Positions 9,625-17,996 of a stretch of DNA of 64,000 nucleotides are shown here, one piece after another. Position 1 is the first letter of the stretch; each line of letters starts with the position of its first letter. Source of the DNA: Gymnodinialimonas sp. 202GB13-11 (GTDB lineage: Bacteria > Pseudomonadota > Alphaproteobacteria > Rhodobacterales > Rhodobacteraceae); contig NZ_JBFRBH010000001.1 in NCBI RefSeq assembly GCF_040932485.1, positions 3,708,212-3,772,211 on the forward strand, written 5' to 3'. The position numbers were made by a program, and so were the translations under genes. The notes beneath the pieces are model-generated. The model saw only the letters and a program-made list of their open reading frames with translations. It did not search any database and was not told where the DNA came from.

Positions 9625-11367
9625 TCAGAACGGCAGATCAGGGGCGGGCAATAACGCGGCGGGGCGCGCGATGCTCCAAGACACGGCAGCCCCATAGCCC
9701 CTTACGCGGTTGGTTAAAACGATCTGTTTTGTCGCGCGTGGGGTCAGGCGGCCCGCATCGAAGTAGACGGAGGGTTGAATCGAAAGCTCTCCCTCACCGC
9801 CATGGCGGAAGACCCAAACTTCCTCGTTCGGCAACGTAAGCGAGATCGCGGAGCCGCCCATATCAAGCTCCACCACCACATCCGGGTGCAGGTGAAACCG
9901 CGCGGCGAAACGCAGGCCCACATCGGACGGCAGGTTGCGGTTGATCGACAGGAACTTTTCGCGGTCGGCCGCGTCCAGCGCCGCCAAACCGTCTTCCCCG
10001 CGCAGCAGATTGCCGTGATCCTCAAGCGTGAGGGAACGCAAATGCGCTAGCCCATGCGTGCGCCGCCATCCGTCATGGGACAGGATCACGCCCTCGCCAT
10101 TCGCAATCTCTGCCCATTGCACGGACACGTCTGATGGCCCCTCGGCAAAACCAAGCCGTTCGGGCGGCACATCGCGCGCCTTTTCGGTGAAGCGAGACGA
10201 TGAATAACCCTGAAGTGAGACCGTCGAGTGGCTGACAGTGGCACGGCCCGCACGCCGCCAGTCAGGCCCAAATGCAGCACCAGAGCCCGCGTTGACGATC
10301 AGCGGGTGGTTGGCAGACGTCATCTCAAACGCCAAGGTGCCCGCATGGGCATTGGTCGAACTCGGGCCGATCTGCGGCGGGGCTGCATCGGTGATGACCG
10401 TCACGCGACCGGCCGCCATGCGGGCAAAGCCCATGGCCAAACCCTTGATGCGTGACGGGCGAACGCCCGACTGGATCAATGCCCCGATCAACCGCCCCGG
10501 CGCGCCGCGCCCGCCGCCATGGGCGCGCACAAGGCTGCCGTCGGCGTGGCGAACCGCGCGCAAGGTGGGCGCAATGCGCATGATGGCCGTGTCGATGGCC
10601 GGATCGGCCTGTTTTCCCGTCTCTTGCAGGATCTGCGCGGCCCAGGTGAGCAGTACGAAAACCTCCAACAATTCCTCGGGGTTGCGAGTGACGATACCGC
10701 CTTGGCTGTCGATCTCGCGCGCGCATTCCCGGGCGAGGCCGTTCAGGGCCGGATCAAGCTGCGTTTCCATCCCGATCAGCGCGCAGGCGGAATAGATCAG
10801 ACCAGTCAGCGCCTCGAACCGGGGCAAACCGCTGGAGGTCTTGGTCCATGTTTTCGCAAGGTATGCGGTCTGGCGGGAAAGGGCGGCGTGGAATGCCTTG
10901 GAGTCTGTTGGATCCTGCCCATTCATCAGGAACAGCGCCTGGCTGATCCAGCGGATTTGCCGCCGTCCGGTCAGGTCCGGGCTCCACCCCGGACCTTTCC
11001 CTGTGCCGTAGCGCACCAGCCAATCGCCAAGCCAGGCTTGTGCTGTGGCGCGGCCACCGCCATCGGGGATGGCCGCCAGATCGTCGAGCCAGTCGAAGCC
11101 GTGAAGCGCGGCCTCAAACGCGTCCGTTGGCGGATCAATGTCCCAAGGGCTTTGACCGGCCCCTTCGACCAGCGCGCCACCCAGCCGGAAATTCCCGGCC
11201 AAAAGCTGCCGCCCACGCGCGGCGGAGCCGGGAAAGCGCGGCTCAGGCTGCCAAAGAAATCCCTGCATCTGCGGGCCAAAGCCCGCCCGCCAAACAGCCC
11301 AACGGTGCCCACGCCGCGCATCGCGCGCGCGGGGCCTTCCGGGGGAGGGGGTTAGCGGCTCGGACAT
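9625..11367 (-). CDS. Heparinase II/III-like protein
   Basis: 580 aa. An N-terminal alpha/alpha toroid-like region (about 60-330) is followed by a beta-rich region with the heparinase II/III signature around GPSSTNAHAGTLAFEM and the segment TVSHSTVSLQGYSSSRF. No clear signal peptide: the N-terminus is Arg/Pro-rich. In Rhodobacteraceae this gene is regularly found between the rsmB-like gene and purH, as here. Known family members are polysaccharide lyases acting on uronic-acid polymers; the true substrate here is unknown and may be an endogenous glycan. Confidence 0.9.
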   Translation of the reverse strand: MSEPLTPSPGRPRARDARRGHRWAVWRAGFGPQMQGFLWQPEPRFPGSAARGRQLLAGNFRLGGALVEGAGQSPWDIDPPTDAFEAALHGFDWLDDLAAIPDGGGRATAQAWLGDWLVRYGTGKGPGWSPDLTGRRQIRWISQALFLMNGQDPTDSKAFHAALSRQTAYLAKTWTKTSSGLPRFEALTGLIYSACALIGMETQLDPALNGLARECAREIDSQGGIVTRNPEELLEVFVLLTWAAQILQETGKQADPAIDTAIMRIAPTLRAVRHADGSLVRAHGGGRGAPGRLIGALIQSGVRPSRIKGLAMGFARMAAGRVTVITDAAPPQIGPSSTNAHAGTLAFEMTSANHPLIVNAGSGAAFGPDWRRAGRATVSHSTVSLQGYSSSRFTEKARDVPPERLGFAEGPSDVSVQWAEIANGEGVILSHDGWRRTHGLAHLRSLTLEDHGNLLRGEDGLAALDAADREKFLSINRNLPSDVGLRFAARFHLHPDVVVELDMGGSAISLTLPNEEVWVFRHGGEGELSIQPSVYFDAGRLTPRATKQIVLTNRVRGYGAAVSWSIARPAALLPAPDLPF

Positions 11368-11428
11368 GGGTGAATGGCTGCTCGGGCGTTGGTTTTGGCG
11401 CGGAATATAAGGGCTGAGGCGGGCAGAG

Positions 11429-12661
11429 TCACTTGCGGGTCAAGGCGGCCATGTAGAAGCCATCGAGGCCGCCCTTGTCGGGCCAGTGGGACGGGAAGAT
11501 GCGTAACCCACCTTCGGGGCTGGCCCACTCCGGATCGCCGCCGAGGCTTGTGGGGTCGGCCGGGACCACGCGCAGATCCGGGTGGCGTTTTAGCGCGGCT
11601 GTAACCTGATGCTCGCCCTCAACGGGCAGCAGCGAACAGGTGCAATAGACCAGCGTTCCACCGGGGTTCAGCAGCGTCAGTGCGTGGTCGAGAAGCTGCA
11701 TTTGCAGCTTGGTTAGCGGCTCAACTTCACGCCCGTTTTTGACGAATGGGAGGTCTGGATGGCGGCGGATTGTACCGGTCGCGGTACACGGCGCATCCAG
11801 TAGGACGACGTGATATTTTGCTTTGTGATCAAAGGCATCTTCAGTCACGAGCTTGGCGTTCAGGCCCGTACGTGCCATGTTTTCGGCGACCCTTTCCATG
11901 CGCGGTTCGGACACATCAAGTGCGGTGACGTCAGCCCCGGCAGCGGCGAGTTGCATCGTCTTGCCACCGGGTGCGGCGCAAAGGTCGAGGACGGTTTTCC
12001 CTTTGAGATCAGGGAAAAGCCGGACGGGCAAAGCGGCGGCGGCGTCCTGCACCCAGAATGCACCTTCGGCGTAGCCGGGCAGGGCAGTGACTTGCGGGTG
12101 ATTGTGAAAACGGAGGGAGCCGGTGGGCAGGCGTTCGGCGCCCTCAATGGTGAAATCGGGATCTTTCGGCGTGATGTCGAGCGGTGGGGTTATCGCATGT
12201 GCAGCTTGGATTGCGGCGAGGCCCTCCTTGCCGATCCGCTTGCGCAAGGCCTTGTCGACCCAGGGCGGCACGCGTTGCGCAGGCGCGTTCGCAAAAGCCT
12301 CCGGTCCATCGGCGATGACTTTGCGCAGAACGGCATTGACCATGCCCGAAGCCTTGGCGGTCTTGGGGTGCTTTTTTGCAATGGAAACAAGATCATGGGT
12401 CACGCCATGTGCGTCTTCGCCATTGCCCAGAAGCTCCACCACTCCAAGCCGCAGGATGTTCTGCACGGCAAGCTGCGGCTTGCGCATGGCATAGGGTTCC
12501 AGCACCGCGTCGGCGGCCCCGATCTGCCGCAAAACTTGCGTGGCAAGGCGGCTGGCGCGAGCGGCTTCGGCCCCCTCAGCCGGGACCTTCACATGCGCCA
12601 GCATCCGCTTTTCGCGCAGGACGGCATCGAGAAGGTGAAGGGCGGCTTGGCGGGCCTGCAT
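11429..12661 (-). CDS. rsmB: RsmB-type 16S rRNA m5C methyltransferase
   Basis: 410 aa from the ATG at 12661, which has AAGGA ten bases upstream; an in-frame TTG at 12688 would add nine residues. An N-terminal NusB-like helical domain (about 1-140) precedes the RsmB/NOP methyltransferase domain with SAM motif LCAAPGGKT, motif IV DAPCTATG and catalytic-Cys motif TCSLLPVEGE. Family role: C5 methylation of C967 of 16S rRNA. Other RsmB/RsmF-like enzymes in alphaproteobacteria are hard to separate by eye, so the exact target is inferred. Confidence 0.9.
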   Translation of the reverse strand: MQARQAALHLLDAVLREKRMLAHVKVPAEGAEAARASRLATQVLRQIGAADAVLEPYAMRKPQLAVQNILRLGVVELLGNGEDAHGVTHDLVSIAKKHPKTAKASGMVNAVLRKVIADGPEAFANAPAQRVPPWVDKALRKRIGKEGLAAIQAAHAITPPLDITPKDPDFTIEGAERLPTGSLRFHNHPQVTALPGYAEGAFWVQDAAAALPVRLFPDLKGKTVLDLCAAPGGKTMQLAAAGADVTALDVSEPRMERVAENMARTGLNAKLVTEDAFDHKAKYHVVLLDAPCTATGTIRRHPDLPFVKNGREVEPLTKLQMQLLDHALTLLNPGGTLVYCTCSLLPVEGEHQVTAALKRHPDLRVVPADPTSLGGDPEWASPEGGLRIFPSHWPDKGGLDGFYMAALTRK

Positions 12662-12738
12662 GGGCGCGGAATCCTTGTTCTGGAACAAGCGCCGCGTATA
12701 TCAGGGGGGACGGATGAGACAAGCAGAGGCGTGAGCGA

Positions 12739-12912
12739 ATGACCGAACGGAACGATTTGCCGCCCGAAGCGCAACGCGCGCTGGCCGAGGCGGAAGAGCG
12801 TCGGAAGAAGGCGAAAGAGCTGGATTTGCCGACCGAATTGGGCGGGCGTGACGGGCCAGAACCCGTGCGCTACGGCGATTGGGAGAAGAAGGGCCTCGCC
12901 ATCGATTTCTGA
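12739..12912 (+). CDS. DUF1674 protein, succinate dehydrogenase assembly factor 4-like
   Basis: 57 aa, ATG at 12739 to TGA at 12910-12912. A charged helical N-terminus is followed by the family core LPTELGGRDGPEPVRYGDWE and the conserved C-terminal AIDF. DUF1674 is the bacterial counterpart of mitochondrial SDHAF4, which binds flavinylated SdhA before complex II assembly; the role is transferred from that family. The gene diverges from the RsmB-type gene, the two starts being about 80 bases apart, so the two promoters share that space. Confidence 0.9.
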   Translation: MTERNDLPPEAQRALAEAEERRKKAKELDLPTELGGRDGPEPVRYGDWEKKGLAIDF

Positions 12913-12923
12913 GGCCCGATGAT

Positions 12924-13003
12924 CCTCCCGAACGGGAGGAGTTGTTCCCGAACGGGAGGATATTCGTGATTAACGGGTGAAAAAACCCTCCCGAACGGGA
13001 GGA
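12924..13003. repeat. Three tandem copies of a perfect hairpin sequence
   Basis: The 16-base dyad CCTCCCGAACGGGAGG occurs at 12924-12939 and 12987-13002, and a copy lacking the first two bases at 12946-12959. Each copy is self-complementary (arms CCTCCCG/CGGGAGG around AA). Copies 1 and 2 are 22 bases apart; copy 3 follows an A6 run. The array fills the space between two convergent genes, so a bidirectional terminator or mRNA 3' protection is the simplest reading; a protein-binding array is possible. Confidence 0.9.
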
Positions 13004-13012
13004 GTTTCAGGC

Positions 13013-13372
13013 CTATCTTATACGGAAATCCGCGATTTCGCCTGTGCCCTGATCGGCGTGGAAGCGGATCGAATTGCCATCCACCGACACAACCTGACAA
13101 TTCCGCCCGAACTGCCGGTCGCCGGCATCGAGCGTTCGGCAGAACATTCCACCTTCCCAAGCCCAGGTTCCGGTCACATCGCGCCCAAGCGCGCGGCCTG
13201 CGATGGATCCATCCGGACTGACGCGAAGCGAAACGCCGATGCGAGTCAACTCGCGGCCCTGCACATAGGATAGGAACGTGCCGCGGTCGCTGACGCGTGT
13301 CAGGTCGGCCAGCGCCGGGGCGGTCAGGCAGAGGCTGGCCACGGCGGCGGTGAAAATGGTCTTGAAGGTCAT
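13013..13372 (-). CDS. Small exported protein, function unknown
   Basis: 119 aa from the ATG at 13372; the first 22 residues form a signal peptide ending PALA. The mature part has beta-strand character with a GTWAWEGGMFCRTL segment and the conserved-looking GRNCQVVSVDGNSIRF, giving two cysteines. Similar short periplasmic proteins are common in Rhodobacteraceae, but I know no function. It lies 52 bases after the dapB start on the opposite side and its 3' end adjoins the hairpin triplet. Confidence 0.8.
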   Translation of the reverse strand: MTFKTIFTAAVASLCLTAPALADLTRVSDRGTFLSYVQGRELTRIGVSLRVSPDGSIAGRALGRDVTGTWAWEGGMFCRTLDAGDRQFGRNCQVVSVDGNSIRFHADQGTGEIADFRIR

Positions 13373-13424
13373 GTCGGTCCTCCGCGCTCTCAAATTGGAT
13401 GCGGAGGGAGGTAGACCGTTTCGG

Positions 13425-14231
13425 CTAAAGGCCAAGCACGTCCATCATGTCGAACTGACCCGGACCCTTGCCCTGCCCCCAAAGCGCGGCCTTGAGCGCG
13501 CCCCGTGCGAAGATGGCCCGATCCGTAGCCAAATGGCGCAGGACGATGCGTTCGCCGTCGGCTGCGAAGATCACGTCATGCTCGCCCACCACATCGCCGC
13601 CGCGAATGGCCGTGAAACCGATATCGCCGCGCTTGCGGGCGCCGGTGATGCCGTCGCGGCCCCGGTCCGCCACATCCGCCAGAGACACGTTTCGCCCTTC
13701 TGCAGCGGCCTCCCCCAGCATGAAAGCAGTACCAGACGGGGCGTCGACCTTGTGGCGGTGGTGAGCCTCGACAACCTCGATATCAAAATCCTCATCCAAT
13801 GCGGCGGCGACCTGTTGGGTGAGTTTCACCAGAAGGTTCACGCCAAGGCTCATGTTGCCCGCGCGGATGATCGTGGCGTGTCGTGCGCAAGGCTCTAGCT
13901 GCGCGATTTCATCCTCGTCCATGCCAGTGGTGCCGATGACGTGGACGCAGCGCGCCTGCGCGGTCAACTTTGCGTGAGCCAGCGTGGCGGCGGGGGAGGT
14001 GAAGTCGATCACCGCCTGCGCCTTCACAATTGCATCAAGCGGATCGTCACAGACCGGCACGCCCGTTTTTGCGCCGCCCATCGCCTCGCCCAGATCGCGG
14101 CCGACCCATTCATGGCCTGCGCGCTCGGTCACTGCGATCAGATGCGCCTTGTCGGATGCATTCACGATCTCGATCAACATCTGACCCATGCGGCCAGACG
14201 CGCCCATGATTGCGATTGCGGTGCTGTCCAT
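13425..14231 (-). CDS. dapB: 4-hydroxy-tetrahydrodipicolinate reductase
   Basis: 268 aa from the ATG at 14231, the normal DapB length; codons further upstream are non-family sequence. Rossmann motif GASGRMG near the N-terminus, catalytic EAHHRHK, and substrate-binding DAPSGTA. Converts HTPA to tetrahydrodipicolinate with NAD(P)H in the diaminopimelate/lysine route in the cytoplasm. It is divergent from rbfA (117 bases between starts), the usual arrangement in this lineage. Confidence 0.97.
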   Translation of the reverse strand: MDSTAIAIMGASGRMGQMLIEIVNASDKAHLIAVTERAGHEWVGRDLGEAMGGAKTGVPVCDDPLDAIVKAQAVIDFTSPAATLAHAKLTAQARCVHVIGTTGMDEDEIAQLEPCARHATIIRAGNMSLGVNLLVKLTQQVAAALDEDFDIEVVEAHHRHKVDAPSGTAFMLGEAAAEGRNVSLADVADRGRDGITGARKRGDIGFTAIRGGDVVGEHDVIFAADGERIVLRHLATDRAIFARGALKAALWGQGKGPGQFDMMDVLGL

Positions 14232-14348
14232 CTTGCGGCCTCCGGTTTTGTTGGAATGCGTCGTAGCGGAACCCTGCCTGACAGGGAAGCGTCGCTTGCG
14301 GGGCGCGCGTGCATGGCCTACCTCTGGGGCTAAGTTAAGGACGACCCG

Positions 14349-14756
14349 ATGGCACGCAACACCCACCATGATGGCCCCGGCCCCTCGCAACGGCAGTTGC
14401 GGGTGGGCGAATTGATCCGCCGCACGTTGTCGAGCGTGCTGTCGCGGGGCGATGTGCATGACCCGGAGCTGAACCAGATGTCGATCACGGTGGGTGAGGT
14501 GCGGACCTCGCCAGATCTGAAGGTCGCGACGGTCTACGTTATGCCCTTGGGTGGCGGAGCGCGGGAAGAAGCCATCCAAGCGCTCAAGCGCAACAAGGGT
14601 GAGCTGCGCCGCGCGCTGATGAAGGATATGACGCTGAAATATGCGCCCGACCTGCGCTTTGTGATCGACGAGACATTCGACCGGATGGACGAAACGCGCG
14701 ATATGCTGGCCCGGGCGGAGGTGCGCCGGGACGTCGAGAAGGATGCAGAAGAATGA
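14349..14756 (+). CDS. rbfA: Ribosome-binding factor A
   Basis: 135 aa with a KH-like fold; recognisable segments are [20 protein letters not shown] at the N-terminus and [17 protein letters not shown] near the C-terminus. RbfA binds the 5' helix region of 16S rRNA during late 30S maturation. SD AAGGA precedes the ATG by 7 bases. The stop overlaps the next start by 4 bases (ATGA at 14753-14756), making it the head of the rbfA-DUF2233-truB operon. Confidence 0.96.
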   Translation: MARNTHHDGPGPSQRQLRVGELIRRTLSSVLSRGDVHDPELNQMSITVGEVRTSPDLKVATVYVMPLGGGAREEAIQALKRNKGELRRALMKDMTLKYAPDLRFVIDETFDRMDETRDMLARAEVRRDVEKDAEE

Positions 14757-15505
14757 TCCGTGCGGTTGCCCTGTTGACGGCTCTGCTGGCCCCGACGGCC
14801 TCAAGCGCGCAATGCGAGACGGTTCTGTTTGACGAGGCCGAGTTCACCGCCTGCGCGGTTGATCTGGCGGAGGCCGACGTGCGCCTGTTCCTGCGTGACG
14901 GCGAGGGCGAGGTATTCGGCACGTTTGGCCGGGTTGAGGATGCACTGCCGGATGGGCGACGGCTGGGCATCGCGATGAACGCGGGCATGTTCCACGAGGA
15001 TCGCTCTCCCGTCGGTCTTTATGTCGAGGATGGTGAGCAGGAGATGCGCATCATCACCTCGGATGGGCCGGGGAATTTTGGGCTGCTTCCCAATGGGGTC
15101 TTGTGTCTGGGCGAAGGTGAGGCGGCGGTGGTCGAAAGCCGCACGTTTGCCGAAAGCCCGCCGTCCTGTGTGCACGCGACGCAATCCGGGCCGATGCTGG
15201 TGATCGACGGTGATTTGCACCCGCGCTTCATCCGAGACAGTGACTCGCTGAATATTCGGAATGGCGTTGGTGTGGACGAGGACGGAAACCGGTTGTGGAT
15301 GGTGATCTCGAACCAGGCCGTGAACTTTCACCATTTTGCGCGGTTCTTCCGCGATCATCTGGGCACACCGAACGCGCTCTACTTCGATGGCCGTGTCTCG
15401 CGCTTGCATGCGCCTGAGATCGGGCGGTCGGACCTTGGCTTTCCGATTGGACCCATTCTGGGTGTCGTGGTGGGCGACGAGGATGCAGCGTCGGGCGACG
15501 GCTGA
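14753..15505 (+). CDS. Phosphodiester glycosidase (NAGPA/DUF2233) family protein
   Basis: 250 aa with a signal peptide (about 1-20, ending SSAQ). The body shows the NAGPA-type fold markers [20 protein letters not shown], a GPMLVIDG segment, and [15 protein letters not shown] with a final LYFDG. The family includes enzymes removing N-acetylglucosamine from phosphodiesters, but the bacterial substrates are mostly unknown. Translationally coupled to rbfA; the stop is directly followed by the truB start, so this periplasmic protein is embedded in a translation operon, a common Rhodobacteraceae arrangement. Confidence 0.85.
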   Translation: MIRAVALLTALLAPTASSAQCETVLFDEAEFTACAVDLAEADVRLFLRDGEGEVFGTFGRVEDALPDGRRLGIAMNAGMFHEDRSPVGLYVEDGEQEMRIITSDGPGNFGLLPNGVLCLGEGEAAVVESRTFAESPPSCVHATQSGPMLVIDGDLHPRFIRDSDSLNIRNGVGVDEDGNRLWMVISNQAVNFHHFARFFRDHLGTPNALYFDGRVSRLHAPEIGRSDLGFPIGPILGVVVGDEDAASGDG

Positions 15506-16411
15506 ATGGGACGCAAGCGGAAGGGACGGGACGTTTCCGGCTGGCTGCTGGTGGACAAACCGGCGGGGATGACCTCCACCGCTGTGGTCAACAAAGTGCG
15601 CTGGTGTTTTGACGCGAAGAAGGCGGGACATGCGGGCACGCTGGATCCGGACGCGACGGGGCTTTTGCCGGTGGCGTTGGGCGAGGCGACGAAAACGATT
15701 GCCTATCTGGGTGATGCGCTGAAGGCCTATGAATTCCGGATGCGGTTAGGCGTTTCCACAACAACCGATGATGCCGAAGGCGAGGTGATTGAAGAGCGTG
15801 ACCTGCGCCCCATTGACGCTGAGATCGAGGCGGCTTTGTCGGCATTCGTGGGCGATATTCAGCAGGTTCCCCCGCAATTCTCCGCCGTGAAAGTGGACGG
15901 CGAGCGGGCCTATGACATTGCGCGGGGCGGCGGCGAGATGGAGCTGGCCGCGCGGGATTTGTATGTTGATGAGCTGTCGCTGATCGGCCGTGTCGACGCG
16001 GATCATGTGGATTTGCGGTTTGTTTGCGGATCCGGTGGCTATGTGCGGTCGATCGCGCGGGATCTGGGCGAGGTGCTTGGCTGTCTGGGCCATGTGCTAT
16101 GGCTGAAACGGGTCTGGGTTGGGCCGTTTGACATGGAAGAGGCTGTTGCGCTGGATCGTGTGGAAGCCTTGGCGAAGACGGCTGAAATTGACGCGTTGCT
16201 GGAGCCGGTTGGTCTGGCGTTGGACGGCTTGCCAGAAATGCGAGCGACCGAGGCAGGTGCTGTGCGGTTGCGTAATGGCAATCCCGGGCAGGTTCTGCCG
16301 GGGGATGTGGACTATGGTGATCTGGCCTGGGCGTCGCTGGACGGGGTGCCGGTCGCTGTGGGGCGGTTTCGGTCAGGGGAGCTTCATCCGGAGCGGGTGT
16401 TCAATTTGTGA
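15506..16411 (+). CDS. truB: tRNA pseudouridine(55) synthase
   Basis: 301 aa. KPAGMTST near the N-terminus and the catalytic motif [15 protein letters not shown] with its Asp, followed by the substrate-contacting [11 protein letters not shown] and a C-terminal PUA-like part. Makes pseudouridine at position 55 of the T-loop. Starts at the base after the preceding stop. In most alphaproteobacteria rpsO follows directly; here about 3.5 kb of other genes intervenes. Confidence 0.96.
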   Translation: MGRKRKGRDVSGWLLVDKPAGMTSTAVVNKVRWCFDAKKAGHAGTLDPDATGLLPVALGEATKTIAYLGDALKAYEFRMRLGVSTTTDDAEGEVIEERDLRPIDAEIEAALSAFVGDIQQVPPQFSAVKVDGERAYDIARGGGEMELAARDLYVDELSLIGRVDADHVDLRFVCGSGGYVRSIARDLGEVLGCLGHVLWLKRVWVGPFDMEEAVALDRVEALAKTAEIDALLEPVGLALDGLPEMRATEAGAVRLRNGNPGQVLPGDVDYGDLAWASLDGVPVAVGRFRSGELHPERVFNL

Positions 16412-16412
16412 A

Positions 16413-16536
16413 GTCCGGACGGGCAGGGTGACGTCGGCCCACCCGCCCGCCCCCGCCGTCCCCCTGCCCAGCGCCCCACGTTCGGGGCTGTGCAAGGGGT
16501 GAGGTGGAATTGCATATTTTCGGAACAAAGAGGGCG
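16413..16536. repeat. Dispersed composite intergenic repeat, copy 1
   Basis: Fills the gap between truB and the DUF1643 gene. The 5' part (16437-16464) has the C-rich run GCCCACCCGCCCGCC; the 3' tail (16511-16535) reads GCATATTTTCGGAACAAAG then AGGGC. The tail matches 51900-51926 almost base for base, and the C-rich part matches copies at 32.8, 45.4 and 59.2 kb. No protein is encoded by it. The DUF1643 start follows only 6 bases after the tail. Confidence 0.7.
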
Positions 16537-16541
16537 CAGGC

Positions 16542-17054
16542 TTGATTGAGCGGGAACATCTGAAAGGGGATGCGGCGTCGGTCGCTGTCTATTCACCTTG
16601 CGAGAAGTATCGCTATTCGCTGACGCGCGTTTGGGATGACACTGGACGGAAGGCCTTGTTCATCATGCTGAACCCCTCGACCGCAACGGAAGTCCAGAAT
16701 GATCCAACGGTCGAGCGGTGCGAGCGGCGTGCGCGCGCCCTGGGGTTTGGCGCGTTTCGGGTGCTGAATATCTTTGCTTGGCGCGCGACGGACCCGCGCG
16801 ACATGCGGGCGGCGGAGGATCCGGTCGGGCCGGGCAATGATGCGGCGATCCTGGGGTCACTCGATTGGGCCGATGCAGTGATTTGTGCCTGGGGCACCCA
16901 CGGCGCGCACCGTGGGCGGGGGCCGGACGTTGCGGCGATGCTGCGTGAAGCGGGCGTCGAGATGATGCATCTGGGCCTGTCGAAAGAGGGGCATCCGAAG
17001 CATCCGCTTTACATAGGCTACAAGGTGCAGCCGGAGGTGTGGCATGGCCATTGA
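16542..17054 (+). CDS. DUF1643 domain protein
   Basis: 170 aa from a TTG start at 16542; no ATG is available before the conserved region. Family markers: YRYSLTRVWDDTGR, FIMLNPSTA, DPTVERCERRA, NIFAWRATDPRDM and CAWGTHG. DUF1643 proteins are widespread and uncharacterised. The 3' end overlaps the next gene by 11 bases, so they are likely cotranscribed. TTG choice and the repeat element immediately upstream make translation initiation uncertain. Confidence 0.85.
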   Translation: MIEREHLKGDAASVAVYSPCEKYRYSLTRVWDDTGRKALFIMLNPSTATEVQNDPTVERCERRARALGFGAFRVLNIFAWRATDPRDMRAAEDPVGPGNDAAILGSLDWADAVICAWGTHGAHRGRGPDVAAMLREAGVEMMHLGLSKEGHPKHPLYIGYKVQPEVWHGH

Positions 17055-17931
17055 GGGGTTCACGCAGAGCTTTGTCGATGTCGGCGCGGTGCGGTTGAGC
17101 GTGCATCGGGCGGGTGCCGGCGCGCCGCTGATCCTGCTGCATGGCTTCCCGCAGAACCATCGTTGCTGGGAAAAGATTGCGCCTTCCCTGGCCGAGCATT
17201 TCGATGTGATCGTGCCAGATCTGCGCGGCTATGGCGAAAGTGACGCGCCGGAGGGAGTCGCGGCTTATGCCAAGCGCGAGATGGCGCGGGATATTGTCGG
17301 GCTGATGGATGCGCTCGCGTTGGCGAAGGCCCATGTTCTGGGACACGACCGGGGCGCGCGGGTGTCGTATCGGTTGGCGCTGGATCATTCGGCTCGGGTG
17401 GACCGGTTGGGGATCATCGAAATTGTGCCAACCGGGGATTTCTGGGCGGCCTGGGACGCGGAGCTGGCCATGGCGGCCTACCACTGGACCTTCCTTGCGC
17501 AGCCCGCGCCTTTGCCAGAGCGGATGATTGCGGCGGACGGGCCGGGATATATCGACTGGACGCTTGCAAGCTGGACCCATAGGCGGTCGCTGGATGTGTT
17601 CAGCGAAGCCGCTTTGGAAAGCTACCGCGCGCAGGGGGCTGATCCGCTGCGGGTGGCGGCTATGTGCAATGACTACCGAGCTGGGGCGACGATTGATCGA
17701 CAGATAGATGCGGAAAGCCGTTCTGCGGGTCTGAAGATCGCAGCGCCGATGTTGTTTCTCTGGGGCGCTGGCGGCTTCCCGGCAAAGACGGGTGATCCTT
17801 TGGGGGTCTGGCGCGACTGGGCCGAGGATTTGAGTGGGGTTGAGCTGGAAGGCTCTGGCCACTTTGCTATGGAAGAAGTGCCGGACGCCGTCTTGGCCGC
17901 AGTGCTAGGCCACTTTGCCGAGGCGGACTAG
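17044..17931 (+). CDS. Alpha/beta hydrolase, haloacetate dehalogenase-like
   Basis: 295 aa. The fold is shown by ILLHGFPQNHRCWEK (oxyanion region), the nucleophile elbow GHDRGARV with Asp, and the catalytic His in GSGHFAMEE. Asp rather than Ser as nucleophile, with DRGAR and the HWTFLAQPAPLPE cap segment, is typical of fluoroacetate/haloacetate dehalogenases and epoxide hydrolases. I favour the dehalogenase group; the substrate cannot be read from sequence. Overlaps the DUF1643 gene by 11 bases. Confidence 0.88.
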   Translation: MAIEGFTQSFVDVGAVRLSVHRAGAGAPLILLHGFPQNHRCWEKIAPSLAEHFDVIVPDLRGYGESDAPEGVAAYAKREMARDIVGLMDALALAKAHVLGHDRGARVSYRLALDHSARVDRLGIIEIVPTGDFWAAWDAELAMAAYHWTFLAQPAPLPERMIAADGPGYIDWTLASWTHRRSLDVFSEAALESYRAQGADPLRVAAMCNDYRAGATIDRQIDAESRSAGLKIAAPMLFLWGAGGFPAKTGDPLGVWRDWAEDLSGVELEGSGHFAMEEVPDAVLAAVLGHFAEAD

Positions 17932-17943
17932 GGCTGAATAAAG

Positions 17944-17973
17944 GCCCCCACAGGCACGATGACCTGTGGGGGC
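17944..17973. terminator. Stem-loop between convergent genes
   Basis: Perfect 11-bp stem GCCCCCACAGG (17944-17954) with CCTGTGGGGGC (17963-17973), 8-base loop. It sits between the hydrolase (plus) and the RTX gene (minus). There is no good T-run on either side, so it may be a factor-assisted terminator or 3' stabiliser. Confidence 0.7.
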
Positions 17974-17996
17974 GCACTGCTCGAATTATTGATGTG

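Noticed and set aside
12924-13003. A mini CRISPR array
   Set aside because: The repeats are only 14-16 bases, fully palindromic, with spacers of 6 and 27 bases, and no cas gene is present.
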